Part shown: piece by piece, positions 51,600 to 62,764 of the stretch
Layout of the letters: every line of letters starts with the position of its first letter
How positions within the stretch are numbered: the stretch's first letter is position 1
Assembly (NCBI RefSeq): GCF_001269925.1
Contig: NZ_LHVO01000045.1
Coordinates: forward strand, 1 to 64,000
Direction: 5' to 3'
DNA: 64,000 nucleotides
From: Pseudomonas sp. MIACH
GTDB taxonomy: Bacteria; Pseudomonadota; Gammaproteobacteria; Pseudomonadales; Pseudomonadaceae
The notes under the pieces: generated by a model
Seen by the model: the letters and a program-made list of their open reading frames with translations, nothing else
Databases searched by the model: none
What the model was told of the DNA's origin: nothing
Position numbers and translations under genes: made by a program

Positions 51600-52868
51600 T
51601 CAGCAGCCGTAGCGCTTGCTGGCCTCAATCGCCAAACCGCTGCCAATGCTGCCAAAGATATTGCCTTCCACATGCCGGGCATTCGGCAGCATGGCCGAGA
51701 TGCTGTGGCGCAGTGCTGGAATACCGCTGGAACCACCGGTAAAGAACACCGTGTCCACCTGGGCCACCGCCACCGAAGCATCGGTGAGCAACTGCGTCAC
51801 GCTGTTGCGCACGCGCTCCAGCAAGCCGTCGATGGCCGATTCGAACAAGGTACGGCTCAGGTCCACACTCAGCCCAGGCTCGACTCGGTCCAGCAGCACA
51901 TGGCGGTTGTCGTCGTGGGTCAGTTGGATCTTGGTCTCTTCCACTTCCATGGCCAGCCAGTGCCCGGCGCGCTGTTCGATCAGCTTGAACAGGCGGTCGA
52001 TGCCGCCGGTGTCCTCGATGTCGTAGCGCATGCTGCCCAGGGCCAGCTGGGATTTCTGTGAGTACACCGAGTTGATGGTGTGCCAGGTCGCCAGGTTCAT
52101 GTGGTGGCTGGTGGGCATGTACGCACCGCTTTTCATGCGGCTGCCGTAGCCGAACAGCGGCATCATGCCGGCCAGGGACAGTTGCTTGTCGAAGTCGGTA
52201 CCGCCGATGTGCACGCCGCCGGTGGCGAGGATGTCGTCCTGGCGGTTGTCGTTGTGGCGGCGGTCCGGAGACAGGCGCACCAGCGAGAAGTCTGACGTAC
52301 CGCCGCCGATGTCGACGATAAGTACCAGCTCTTCTTTCTCGATGGTGGACTCGTAGTCGAAGGCGGCGGCAATCGGTTCGTACTGGAACGAGATGTCCTT
52401 GAAACCGATCTTGCGCGCCACGTCGACCAGGGTGTTTTCGGCTTCCTGGTCGGCCATCGGGTCGTCATCGACGAAGAACACCGGGCGGCCCAGCACCACT
52501 TCTTCGAACTCGCGGCCGGCGGTGGCTTCGGCGCGGCTCTTGAGTTGGCCGATAAACAGCGCCAGCAGGTCGGTGAACGGCATCGCCGTGCCCAATACGC
52601 TGGTGTCGTGCTTGATCAACTTGGAACCCAGCAGGCTCTTGAGCGAGCGCATCAGCCGGCCTTCGTAGTTTTCCAGGTATTCGTGCAGGGCCAGGCGACC
52701 GTAGACCGGGCGGCGCTCCTCGAAGTTGAAGAATACCACCGACGGCAGGGTGATCTTGTCGTCCTCCAGCGCGATAAGCGTTTCCATGCCGGGGCGTATC
52801 CAGCCGACGGTGGAGTTGGACGTGCCGAAGTCGATACCGCAGGCACGGGCTGGGGATGGGTTTTTCAT
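51600..52868 (-). CDS. yegD: Hsp70-family chaperone YegD
   Basis: A 422-aa Hsp70-type ATPase domain protein that lacks the usual substrate-binding domain. Phosphate-1 motif GIDFGTSNSTVGW is at residues 10-22, phosphate-2 VDIGGGTSDFSLV near residue 200 and adenosine motif FTGGSSGIPAL near residue 385. I chose ATG 52868 (MKNPSPARACGIDFGTS); the frame is open further upstream without an RBS. It is divergent from cbpA, another chaperone gene. Confidence 0.92.
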   Translation of the reverse strand: MKNPSPARACGIDFGTSNSTVGWIRPGMETLIALEDDKITLPSVVFFNFEERRPVYGRLALHEYLENYEGRLMRSLKSLLGSKLIKHDTSVLGTAMPFTDLLALFIGQLKSRAEATAGREFEEVVLGRPVFFVDDDPMADQEAENTLVDVARKIGFKDISFQYEPIAAAFDYESTIEKEELVLIVDIGGGTSDFSLVRLSPDRRHNDNRQDDILATGGVHIGGTDFDKQLSLAGMMPLFGYGSRMKSGAYMPTSHHMNLATWHTINSVYSQKSQLALGSMRYDIEDTGGIDRLFKLIEQRAGHWLAMEVEETKIQLTHDDNRHVLLDRVEPGLSVDLSRTLFESAIDGLLERVRNSVTQLLTDASVAVAQVDTVFFTGGSSGIPALRHSISAMLPNARHVEGNIFGSIGSGLAIEASKRYGC

Positions 52869-53105
52869 GTCTATCGGGTTCCGGTTGAAAAACGGCCGCG
52901 CAGTGTATGCCAGTCGAGGGCGGATGCGTAGGCCGACCATCCGTTAAATCGTGCTTGAAAGTTCAGCATTTGCCCCCACATCTGGTGCATACGGCTAGCG
53001 CCGATAACACTTTGACGCACCCCCGGCCACGACACTCTACAGGTGCAAGGTAACGCACGTTGTGCCCTGGTCTGTGCGATCTCGATTAAGGATGGTGAAC
53101 CGCCG

Positions 53106-54044
53106 ATGGATTTCAAAGACTACTACAAGATTCTGGGTGTCGAGCCGACCGCCGATGACAAGGAAATCAAGGCCGCCTATCGCAAGCTCGCGCGCAAATA
53201 TCACCCGGACGTGAGCAAGGAAAAAGACGCCGAAGCCAAGTTCAAGGACGCGTCCGAAGCCTATGAAGCGCTTAAAAGCGCCGACAAGCGCGCCGAATAC
53301 GACGAACTGCGCAAATACGGCCAGCATGGCCAGCCATTCCAGGGCCCGCCAGGCTGGCAGAGCCGTGGTGGTTTTGGCGGTGGCCAGGGCACCGAAGACT
53401 TCTCCGACTTCTTCAGCTCGATCTTTGGCGGTCGCGGCGATGCGTTCGGTGGCGGCCAGCGTCGTCCAACCGGGCGTAAAGGCCAGGACGTCGAGATGCA
53501 GTTGTCAGTGTTCCTCGAAGAGACGCTGTCCACCGAGTCCAAGCAGATCAGCTTCCAGGTGCCGCAATACGACGCCTCGGGCCGGCATGTCAGCAACACC
53601 ACCAAGAGCCTGAACGTGAAGATCCCGGCCGGCGTGGCCGACGGTGAGCGTATCCGCCTCAAAGGCCAGGGCGCACCGGGCGTTGGCGGTGGGGCCAACG
53701 GCGATCTGTACCTGATCATCAAGTTTGCGCCGCACCCCAAGTTCGAAGTGGACGGCGAAAACCTGATCATCAACCTGCCGCTGGCACCATGGGAATTGGC
53801 GCTGGGCGCGGAAGTGGCAGTGCCGACCCTGACCGGCAAGATCAACCTCAAGGTGCCTGCCGGCAGCCAGAACGGCCAGCGCATGCGTGCCAAGGGCCAT
53901 GGCTTGCTGAACAAGGCCGGGCAGCGTGGCTTCCTGTACGTGCAGCTCAAGGCGGTGATGCCACCGGCAGGCGATGACGACGTGAAAGCGTTGTGGCAGG
54001 AGCTGGCAAAAAAAGCCGCGTTCAATCCGCGCGAGCAGTTCTAA
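53106..54044 (+). CDS. cbpA: Curved-DNA-binding protein CbpA (DnaJ type)
   Basis: A 312-aa J-domain protein: J domain (1-68) with the HPD triplet in KYHPDVSKEKD, a Gly/Phe-rich linker (about 75-125) and the DnaJ C-terminal domains (about 130-305), with no zinc finger. It acts as an Hsp70 co-chaperone and binds curved DNA. I chose ATG 53106; the frame extends 21 codons upstream. The usual modulator cbpM is not found next to it. Confidence 0.93.
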   Translation: MDFKDYYKILGVEPTADDKEIKAAYRKLARKYHPDVSKEKDAEAKFKDASEAYEALKSADKRAEYDELRKYGQHGQPFQGPPGWQSRGGFGGGQGTEDFSDFFSSIFGGRGDAFGGGQRRPTGRKGQDVEMQLSVFLEETLSTESKQISFQVPQYDASGRHVSNTTKSLNVKIPAGVADGERIRLKGQGAPGVGGGANGDLYLIIKFAPHPKFEVDGENLIINLPLAPWELALGAEVAVPTLTGKINLKVPAGSQNGQRMRAKGHGLLNKAGQRGFLYVQLKAVMPPAGDDDVKALWQELAKKAAFNPREQF

Positions 54045-54090
54045 GGGGATTTGTGGTGAGGGCACAAGCTCCCTCACCACAGGTTTCAAG

Positions 54091-55791
<1,701 letters not shown>

Positions 55792-55830
55792 GTGTGTGCC
55801 CTGAAATATTTGTGTTGAATGTGAAATCGC

Positions 55831-55900
55831 TATCGGGAGCAAGCCCCCTCCCACCTTTGGAATGCGTTCCCCTGTGGGAGGGGGCTTGCCGCCGATGAGG
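55831..55900. repeat. REP palindrome pair between ureB and ureC
   Basis: CTATCGGGAGCAAGCCCCCTC... facing CCTGTGGGAGGGGGCTTGCC. It fills the whole ureC-ureB gap, and the ureB stop is 2 nt away. Confidence 0.82.
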
Positions 55901-55902
55901 CC

Positions 55903-56208
55903 CTAAAGGTCGCCCATGATCCGTCCGGCAAACCCAAACACCCGCCGCCCGCCGCTCAAATCAACCAGCTCGACCTCACGGCTCTGCCCCGGCTCGAACC
56001 GCACCGCCGTGCCCGCCGGAATATTCAGGCGCATGCCACGGCTCAATGGACGGTCAAACGTCAGCGCGTCATTGGTCTCGAAAAAATGGTAGTGCGAACC
56101 CACCTGGATCGGCCGGTCGCCGCTGTTGGCCACGCTGAGGGTGACGGTGCGTCGGCCGACGTTGAGTTCGATCTCGCCAGGCTGGATCTGATATTCGCCA
56201 GGAATCAT
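55903..56208 (-). CDS. ureB: Urease beta subunit
   Basis: A 101-aa structural subunit (MIPGEYQIQPGEIELNVGRR; VGSHYHFFETNDAL; RGMRLNIPAGTAVRFEPG) with no active site. The start overlaps the stop of the upstream GNAT gene by 4 nt. Confidence 0.97.
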   Translation of the reverse strand: MIPGEYQIQPGEIELNVGRRTVTLSVANSGDRPIQVGSHYHFFETNDALTFDRPLSRGMRLNIPAGTAVRFEPGQSREVELVDLSGGRRVFGFAGRIMGDL

Positions 56209-56738
56209 GCAGGTTGCCCCAGGGTCTTGAAGTAGATGGCGGTCGGGCTGTAGCGCCCGTCCGGGCTTTGGCAGTAATCGGGCAGTTCACCGATCTTGGT
56301 GTAGCGCAGCGACTGGTAGAACGCTTCGGCAGGCGAGCCGGCTTCGGTGTCCAGGTACAGCAGGCCGCGCTTGTGCTGGCGTGCGGCGAGTTCCAGGGCG
56401 TTCATCAATTGCTGGCCAAGGCCATGGCGCCGAGCCTCGCTGTGCACCAGCAGCTTTTGCACTTCGGCGCGGTTCAGGCCGTTGGCTTTCTGGCACAGCG
56501 CCAACTGCACACTGGCGATCACCTGTTCATCGCGCACCACCACCCACAGCAACAGGCTGGCGTCTTCAATGCTCGCCTGGACGCCGTCAAGATAGGCGCG
56601 GGCCTGAGTCGCATCAAAGTCGGACATAAAGCCAACCGACGCACCGTGCCTGACCGCATCCAGCAACAGCTCGATCAGGCCCCGACGGTAGTGGGCAAAA
56701 CTTTCAGCATTGACTCGACGCAGTTGCGCGGTGTTCAT
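56205..56738 (-). CDS. GNAT-family N-acetyltransferase within the urease operon
   Basis: A 177-aa GNAT. The acetyl-CoA site is RRHGLGQQLMNALELAARQH (R/Q-x-x-G-x-G/A type), followed by GLLYLDTEAGSPAEAFYQSLRY. I chose ATG 56738. The substrate is unknown; membership in the urease operon is seen in pseudomonads. It is coupled to ureB. Confidence 0.88.
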   Translation of the reverse strand: MNTAQLRRVNAESFAHYRRGLIELLLDAVRHGASVGFMSDFDATQARAYLDGVQASIEDASLLLWVVVRDEQVIASVQLALCQKANGLNRAEVQKLLVHSEARRHGLGQQLMNALELAARQHKRGLLYLDTEAGSPAEAFYQSLRYTKIGELPDYCQSPDGRYSPTAIYFKTLGQPA

Positions 56739-56743
56739 CGAAC

Positions 56744-57256
56744 TCACTCCTTGGGCGGTTGCGCGCCCGGATTCAATGTCAGTTGCATAAAGGTCAGGTC
56801 CAGCCAGCGGCCGAACTTGATGCCCACTTGAGGCATTTGCCCAGTGGTGACGAAACCCAGGCGCTCGTGCAGGCGGATCGAAGCCAGGTTGCCGCTTTCG
56901 ATGGCCGCCACCATCACGTGCTTGCCGCCACTGCGGGCCCGTTCGATCAGGGTTTGCATCAGGCGTGGGCCGAGGCCTTTGCCGCGCTGGTCGTTGCGTA
57001 CGTACACCGAGTGTTCGACGCTGTAGCGAAAGCCTTCGAACGGGCGCCAATCGCCGAACGAGGCGTAGCCGGTGACTTCGTCGTTCTCCACCGCCACCAG
57101 GATCGGATACCCCTGGACCTGGCGCGCGCTGAACCAGGCCTGGCGGTTGCCCAGGTCGACTGGTTGTTCGTTCCAGATCGCCGTGGTGTTGAGTACCGCG
57201 TCGTTGTAGATGTCGCGGATCGCCGGCAGGTCTTGCTCGGTTGCATCACGAATCAT
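56744..57256 (-). CDS. PAT-type N-acetyltransferase (methionine sulfoximine / phosphinothricin type)
   Basis: A 170-aa GNAT of the phosphinothricin acetyltransferase group. The start is MIRDATEQDLPAIRDIYNDA, the acetyl-CoA site is RNDQRGKGLGPRLMQTLIE, followed by IESGNLASIRLHERLGF. The P. aeruginosa counterpart in the same operon position (between ureA and ureB) is a methionine sulfoximine/sulfone acetyltransferase. That activity is inferred here. Gaps to its neighbours are 5-9 nt. Confidence 0.9.
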   Translation of the reverse strand: MIRDATEQDLPAIRDIYNDAVLNTTAIWNEQPVDLGNRQAWFSARQVQGYPILVAVENDEVTGYASFGDWRPFEGFRYSVEHSVYVRNDQRGKGLGPRLMQTLIERARSGGKHVMVAAIESGNLASIRLHERLGFVTTGQMPQVGIKFGRWLDLTFMQLTLNPGAQPPKE

Positions 57257-57265
57257 GGCCGTGCC

Positions 57266-57568
57266 TCACGCGATGGGTTGGTGGACGGTCACCAGTTTGG
57301 TGCCATCGGGGAAGGTGGCTTCCACCTGGATATCCGGGATCATTTCCGGGATGCCTTCCATCACTTGTTCACGGCTGAGCAAGGTGGTGCCGTAGTGCAT
57401 CAGGTCGGCCACGGTGCGGCCATCGCGCGCGCCTTCCATCAGCGCGGCGGAGATGTAGGCGATGGTCTCCGGGTAGTTGAGCTTCACACCGCGCGCCAGG
57501 CGCCGTTCGGCCACCAAGCCGGCGGTGAAGATCAGCAGTTTGTCTTTTTCCCGTGGGGTCAGGTCCAT
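57266..57568 (-). CDS. ureA: Urease gamma subunit
   Basis: A 100-aa structural subunit (MDLTPREKDKLLIFTAGLVA; YPETIAYISAALMEGARDG; PDIQVEATFPDGTKLVTVH). It is 9 nt upstream of the PAT-type gene and follows a REP after ureD. Confidence 0.98.
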   Translation of the reverse strand: MDLTPREKDKLLIFTAGLVAERRLARGVKLNYPETIAYISAALMEGARDGRTVADLMHYGTTLLSREQVMEGIPEMIPDIQVEATFPDGTKLVTVHQPIA

Positions 57569-57614
57569 GGTTCAAGGTCCTTCAAGCATCATTCATAAAA
57601 ACACCGCAGATCCC

Positions 57615-57704
57615 CTGTGGGAGGGGGCTTGCTCCCGATAGGGCAGTGTCAGGCAATACATCTGTCACTGACCCACCGCTATCGGGAGCAAGCCCCCTCC
57701 CACC
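57615..57704. repeat. REP palindrome pair between ureD and ureA
   Basis: CCTGTGGGAGGGGGCTTGCTC... facing ...CTATCGGGAGCAAGCCCCCTC. It sits inside the operon. Confidence 0.83.
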
Positions 57705-57713
57705 TGTTGATCT

Positions 57714-58553
57714 TCATGTGCTCCAGATTCGTGGTGCGACCGCCTCTCGCCCAAACATGGCGGGGCGTAACAATTTCCATAAATCAATCAACCATCCCCG
57801 CGCGAGCAGCGCTTCGCTGGCCAGGCAGCGGGCGACCAGCAAGCCGGGCAGTTGGGTCAGGTCGCCGCGCACGGCGTGGGGCAGGGCGCGGCAGTGTTCG
57901 AGTAATTCGGGCTCGATATCGCCGGTCACCAGCAGGGTGGCGAATACCGGTTGGCCGTCCAGGCCGATGGGCGAGTCGAGCAGACCGTCGGCGCCCACAA
58001 TGCGCTGGCGCTCGTGCCAGAGCAACTGGCCGTCGCGGCGGATATCCAGGTGCGATTGAAAGTGGCCCAGGTCGAATCGCTCGCCACTGGCCGGGCGCCC
58101 GAGGGCGATCACGTCCCAGTAGAACAACCGGGCATCGCCGTGCAGGTCGATGCGCGTGCTGAGTTCGGCCTGGGCGGCGCTGAACACGATGGTTTCCTGG
58201 GGCAGCCATTCCAGGGTCGCGCCGGCCTCCACGGTTAAATCCAGCGTCTGAAACGCCGGACCGCTGGCGCGATACCACTTGGCGGCACCGGGGCTGGTCA
58301 ACTGGGCCCAGGCGCCCTCGGCGACATGGGCGCGGATGTCCAGGCGATCACCGCCGGCAATTCCGCCAGGTGGGTGCACGATGATGTGCTGGCACACCTC
58401 GGGGCCTTCGGCGTACAGGTGCTTTTGCACCCGCAGCGGGCCGAGGTGGCGGCGCATCACCGGGCGCGTTGTGTCGCCGAAACGCGCGTAGCCGAGTTCC
58501 AGCTCGGCGTGCCAGCTGGGGGTGAACAGGGCAGGGGAAACGGGCAGGTTCAT
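57714..58553 (-). CDS. ureD: Urease accessory protein UreD
   Basis: A 279-aa beta-helical scaffold protein of the urease activation complex (start MNLPVSPALFTPSWHAELEL; HIIVHPPGGIAGGDRLDI; TSPGAAKWYRA). It is 33 nt after urtE and begins the urease structural part of the operon. Confidence 0.95.
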   Translation of the reverse strand: MNLPVSPALFTPSWHAELELGYARFGDTTRPVMRRHLGPLRVQKHLYAEGPEVCQHIIVHPPGGIAGGDRLDIRAHVAEGAWAQLTSPGAAKWYRASGPAFQTLDLTVEAGATLEWLPQETIVFSAAQAELSTRIDLHGDARLFYWDVIALGRPASGERFDLGHFQSHLDIRRDGQLLWHERQRIVGADGLLDSPIGLDGQPVFATLLVTGDIEPELLEHCRALPHAVRGDLTQLPGLLVARCLASEALLARGWLIDLWKLLRPAMFGREAVAPRIWST

Positions 58554-58586
58554 GGTTTCTTGTGCTTATCGTTAGGACGCTACAGG

Positions 58587-59285
58587 TTAGATGGTAACCA
58601 AACCGCGCACACCCTCGCTTTGCATATTTTCACCACGGCCCTGCTGGACGATTTCCCCGCGCGACATCACCAGGTACTGGTCCGCCAGTTCGGCGGCAAA
58701 GTCGTAGAACTGCTCCACCAACAGGATTGCCATATCGCCGCGCGCCGCGAGCTTCTTGATCACGGCGCCGATCTCCTTGATCACCGAGGGCTGGATGCCT
58801 TCGGTGGGCTCATCGAGGATCAACAGGCGCGGGCGGCTGGCCAGGGCGCGGCCGATGGCCAACTGTTGCTGCTGGCCGCCGGACAAATCGCCGCCGCGCC
58901 GGTGCTTCATTTGCAGCAAAACCGGGAACAGTTCATAGATAAACGCCGGCACTTCCTTGGCTTCGGAACCGGGAAAACGCGACAGGCCCATCAGCAGGTT
59001 TTCTTCCACCGTCAGCCGCCCGAAAATCTCCCGACCCTGGGGCACGTAGGCGATGCCGGCGTGCACCCGCTGGTGTGGCTTGAAGCCGGTGATGGGCTTG
59101 CCTTCCCAGTTCACCACGCCTTCTTTGGCCGGCAGCAGGCCCATCAGGCATTTGAGCAGGGTGGTCTTGCCCACGCCGTTACGGCCGAGCAGACAGGTGA
59201 CTTCGCCGATCTTCACGTCAAAGGACAGCCCGCGCAGGATGTGGCTACCGCCGTAGTACTGGTGCAGCTTGTCGACTTGCAGCAT
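58587..59285 (-). CDS. urtE: Urea ABC transporter ATPase UrtE
   Basis: A 232-aa ABC ATPase: Walker A GRNGVGKTTLLKCLMG, signature LSGGQQQQLAIGRALA, Walker B LLILDEPTEGIQPSVI and switch LLVEQFYDFA. I chose ATG 59285 (MLQVDKLHQYYGGSH). Confidence 0.96.
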   Translation of the reverse strand: MLQVDKLHQYYGGSHILRGLSFDVKIGEVTCLLGRNGVGKTTLLKCLMGLLPAKEGVVNWEGKPITGFKPHQRVHAGIAYVPQGREIFGRLTVEENLLMGLSRFPGSEAKEVPAFIYELFPVLLQMKHRRGGDLSGGQQQQLAIGRALASRPRLLILDEPTEGIQPSVIKEIGAVIKKLAARGDMAILLVEQFYDFAAELADQYLVMSRGEIVQQGRGENMQSEGVRGLVTI

Positions 59286-59336
59286 GTTCAAATTCTCCTC
59301 ATGACCTTTTGGTGCCAGGCTTGCCACAAAAACCAG

Positions 59337-60158
59337 TCAGCGGCCTAAATACACCTCGATCACCCGCTCATTTTCCTGCACCTGTTCCAGCGACCCTTCG
59401 GCCAGCACGCTGCCTTGATGCAACACGGTCACGTGGTCGGCAATCGAGCCGACAAAACCCATGTCGTGTTCCACCACCATCAGCGAATGCTTGCCCGCCA
59501 GGCGCTTGAACAGTTCGGCGGTGAATTCGGTTTCGGCGTCGGTCATGCCCGCCACCGGTTCGTCCAGCAGCAACAGTTGCGGGTCTTGCATCAGCAGCAT
59601 GCCGATTTCCAGGAACTGCTTCTGGCCGTGGGAGAGCAAGCCGGCGGGCCGATGCACGGAGGCGGTGAGGCGGATGGTATCGAGCACTTCATCGATACGA
59701 TCCTTTTGCTCCCCGCTCAGGCGCGCACGCAGGCTGGCCCACACCGACTTGTCGGTCTTCTGCGCCAACTCCAGGTTTTCGAACACGCTCAGGGCTTCGA
59801 ACACCGTGGGTTTCTGGAACTTGCGGCCGATGCCGGCCTGGGCGATCTGCACTTCGCTCATGCTGGTCAAATCGAGGGTTTCGCCAAACCAGGCCTTGCC
59901 GTGGCTGGGCCGGGTCTTGCCGGTGATCACGTCCATCAGGGTGGTCTTGCCCGCGCCGTTGGGGCCGATGATGCAACGCAATTCGCCGACGCCGATGTAC
60001 AGGTTCAAGTCGTTGAGCGCCTTGAAACCGTCGAAGCTGACGCTGATGTCTTCGAGGGTCAGGATGGTGCCGTGGCGGGTGTTCAGGCCGGTGCCTGCGG
60101 CCTGGCCGATGCCGATCGCATCGCGGCCGCTGCCCGCATCAAAAATAGGTTCGAGCAT
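59337..60158 (-). CDS. urtD: Urea ABC transporter ATPase UrtD
   Basis: A 273-aa ABC ATPase: Walker A GPNGAGKTTLMD, signature LSHGQKQFLEIGMLL, Walker B LLLLDEPVAGMTDAE and VVEHDMGFV. I prefer the start at 60158 with GAGGA upstream (MLEPIFDAGSG). An ATG at 60170, overlapping the urtC stop, gives a 4-residue longer protein. Confidence 0.95.
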   Translation of the reverse strand: MLEPIFDAGSGRDAIGIGQAAGTGLNTRHGTILTLEDISVSFDGFKALNDLNLYIGVGELRCIIGPNGAGKTTLMDVITGKTRPSHGKAWFGETLDLTSMSEVQIAQAGIGRKFQKPTVFEALSVFENLELAQKTDKSVWASLRARLSGEQKDRIDEVLDTIRLTASVHRPAGLLSHGQKQFLEIGMLLMQDPQLLLLDEPVAGMTDAETEFTAELFKRLAGKHSLMVVEHDMGFVGSIADHVTVLHQGSVLAEGSLEQVQENERVIEVYLGR

Positions 60159-60166
60159 GACGTTCC

Positions 60167-61234
60167 TCATTTCTTCAGCAGACCGATTACGCCCTTGGGC
60201 AAATACAGGGTGACGATGATGAACAGCGCCCCGAGGAAGAACAGCCAGTACTCCGGGAAGGCCACGGTGAACCAGCTCTTCATGCCATTGACCACGCCGG
60301 CGCCGAGCAACGGCCCGATCAGCGTGCCACGCCCGCCCAGGGCTACCCACACGGCGGCTTCGATGGAGTTGGTCGGCGACATTTCACTTGGGTTGATGAT
60401 GCCCACTTGCGGCACGTACAACGCTCCTGCCAAGCCACACAACACCGCGCTCAACACCCACACGAACAGCTTGAAGCCACGCGGGTCGTAGCCGCAGAAC
60501 ATCAGGCGGTTCTCGGCATCGCGCAGGGCGGTCAGCACCCGGCCGAACTTGCTCTGGGCCAGGCGCCAGCCGATGTACAGACTCGCCACCAGCAACACCA
60601 CCGTGGCCACGAACAGCACGGCCCGTGTGCCTGGTTCGGTAATGCCGAAACCGAGGATGCTGCGGAAGTTGGTGAAGCCGTTATTGCCGCCGAACCCGGT
60701 CTCGTTGCGAAAGAACAACAGCATCCCGGCAAAGGTCAGCGCCTGGGTCATGATCGAGAAATACACGCCCTTGATCCGCGAGCGGAACGCAAAAAAACCG
60801 AACACCAGCGCCAGCACGCCCGGCGCCAATACCACCAGGCACAGGGCCCAGAGGAAGTGCTCGGTGCCGACCCAATACCAGGGCAATTCGGTCCACGACA
60901 AAAAGGTCATGAACGCCGGCAGCTCGTCGCCGGACGCCTGGCGCATCAGGTACATGCCCATCGCATAACCGCCTAGGGCAAAGAACAGGCCGTGGCCCAG
61001 GGACAACATCCCGGCATACCCCCACACCAGGTCCAAGGCCAGGGCGACGATGGCGTAGCAGAGGATCTTGCCCACCAGTGTCAGGGTGTAGGCCGATACA
61101 TGCAGCGGGTTTTCCGGTGACAGCAGCGAACACAACGGCAGGGCCAGCAGCAGGAGCAGCACCACCGCGCCGACTGCAATCGTCACCTTGGGGCCGGCCT
61201 TTTGTGCGGCCGTAAGCATCAGTGGCTGGTTCAT
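60167..61234 (-). CDS. urtC: Urea ABC transporter permease UrtC
   Basis: A 355-aa LivM-type permease with about ten membrane segments. Segments YAIVALALDLVWGYAGMLSL, GHGLFFALGGYAMGMYLM and the end GALFIIVTLYLPKGVIGLLK are typical. It shares a base with the urtB stop (coupled). Confidence 0.95.
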   Translation of the reverse strand: MNQPLMLTAAQKAGPKVTIAVGAVVLLLLLALPLCSLLSPENPLHVSAYTLTLVGKILCYAIVALALDLVWGYAGMLSLGHGLFFALGGYAMGMYLMRQASGDELPAFMTFLSWTELPWYWVGTEHFLWALCLVVLAPGVLALVFGFFAFRSRIKGVYFSIMTQALTFAGMLLFFRNETGFGGNNGFTNFRSILGFGITEPGTRAVLFVATVVLLVASLYIGWRLAQSKFGRVLTALRDAENRLMFCGYDPRGFKLFVWVLSAVLCGLAGALYVPQVGIINPSEMSPTNSIEAAVWVALGGRGTLIGPLLGAGVVNGMKSWFTVAFPEYWLFFLGALFIIVTLYLPKGVIGLLKK

Positions 61235-62736
61235 CAGTCGATCACCCGTCCTTTCAGTGCGAAGAGTCCCTGCGGGCGTTTCTGGATAAACAGAATGATC
61301 AGCGCGAGGATCAGGATCTTGCCGAGCACGGCACCGATCTGTGGTTCCAGGATCTTGTTGGCGATACCCAAGCCAAACGCCGCCATGACGCTACCGGCCA
61401 ACTGGCCGACACCGCCGAGCACCACCACCAGGAACGAGTCGATGATATAGCTCTGGCCCAGGTCCGGACCGACGTTGCCGATCTGGCTCAGCGCCACCCC
61501 GCCAAGCCCGGCGATGCCGGAGCCCAGGCCAAAGGCGAGCATGTCCACACGCCCGGTGGGCACGCCGCAGCAGGCGGCCATGTTGCGGTTCTGGGTGACG
61601 GCGCGCACGTTGAGGCCCAGGCGGGTCTTGTTCAGCAGCAGCCACGTCAGCACCACCACAAACAGTGCGAAGGCGATGATCACGATGCGGTTGTACGGCA
61701 GCACCAGGTTGGGCAGCACTTGAATGCCACCCGACAGCCACTGCGGGTTGGCCACCTCGACGTTCTGCGCACCAAACACCAGGCGCACCAGTTGGATCAG
61801 CATCAGGCTGATGCCCCAGGTGGCGAGCAGGGTTTCCAATGGCCGTCCGTACAGGTGACGAATCACCGTGCGTTCCAGGGCCATGCCGATGGCGGCGGTG
61901 ACGAAGAACGCCACCGGCAGCGCGATCAGCGGGTAGAACTCGATGGCCGCCGGCACGTAGCGCTGCATCAGTAGTTGCACCACGTAGGTGGAGTAGGCGC
62001 CGAGCATCAGCATCTCGCCGTGGGCCATGTTGATCACACCGAGCAGGCCGAAGGTGATCGCCAGGCCCAGGGCCGCCAGCAGCAGGATCGAGCCCAGGGA
62101 CATGCCGCTGAAGGCCTGGCCGAGGATCTCGCCCAGCATCAGTTTGCGTTTGACCTGGGCCAGGCTGGTCTCGGCGGCGGTGTGCACGGCGGCGTCGGTT
62201 TCCACACCGGGCGCCAGCAGCGCTTCGAGGCGGGTGCGGGCCAGCGGGTCGCCGGTACTGCCAAGCAGGCGTACCGCAGCCAGGCGCACGGCCGGGTCGG
62301 TGTCTACCAGTTGCAGGTTGGCCAGCGCCAGGCTGAGGGCGGTGTGCACGTCCTCGTTGGTCTCGGCGGCGACCTGCTGGTCGAGGAATTTGAGTTGCGC
62401 AGGTTGCGCGCTTTTTTGCAGGGTGCGTGCCGCAGCCAGGCGCACCTTGGGGTCGGCGGCGAGCAGTTGCTGGCTGGCTTGCACGTTATCGATCAGGCCG
62501 CGCAGGCGGTTGTTCAGGCGCACGGTCTTGGTCTCGCCGTTGAGCGTGAGCTGACCTTGTTGCAGGGCGTCCACCAACTCGATGCGCGCCGGGTCGGGCT
62601 GGGCGGCCCAGTCCTGGAGCAGCTTGGCTTGTTGCGTCGGGTTGGCAGCCAGGAAGTCTTCGGCGTCACCGGCATGTGCCGCCAAAGGCAGCAACAGCAG
62701 CAATGCCAGGAAATAGCGATTGAGGGCAGCGGGCAT
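61234..62736 (-). CDS. urtB: Urea ABC transporter permease UrtB
   Basis: A 500-aa permease. Residues 1-22 form a signal peptide (MPAALNRYFLALLLLLPLAA). The periplasmic N-terminal domain (about 23-205) is a helical repeat with LAAARTLQKS and LAAVRLLGSTGDPLARTRLE. The LivH-type membrane domain (about 210-500) has LGVINMAHGEMLMLGAYSTY. The extra N-terminal domain is characteristic of UrtB. I chose ATG 62736 with AGGAC upstream; a TTG 6 nt further upstream is in frame. Confidence 0.95.
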   Translation of the reverse strand: MPAALNRYFLALLLLLPLAAHAGDAEDFLAANPTQQAKLLQDWAAQPDPARIELVDALQQGQLTLNGETKTVRLNNRLRGLIDNVQASQQLLAADPKVRLAAARTLQKSAQPAQLKFLDQQVAAETNEDVHTALSLALANLQLVDTDPAVRLAAVRLLGSTGDPLARTRLEALLAPGVETDAAVHTAAETSLAQVKRKLMLGEILGQAFSGMSLGSILLLAALGLAITFGLLGVINMAHGEMLMLGAYSTYVVQLLMQRYVPAAIEFYPLIALPVAFFVTAAIGMALERTVIRHLYGRPLETLLATWGISLMLIQLVRLVFGAQNVEVANPQWLSGGIQVLPNLVLPYNRIVIIAFALFVVVLTWLLLNKTRLGLNVRAVTQNRNMAACCGVPTGRVDMLAFGLGSGIAGLGGVALSQIGNVGPDLGQSYIIDSFLVVVLGGVGQLAGSVMAAFGLGIANKILEPQIGAVLGKILILALIILFIQKRPQGLFALKGRVID

Positions 62737-62764
62737 AAACAAATGTCCTAGTCATGCGCGGACA

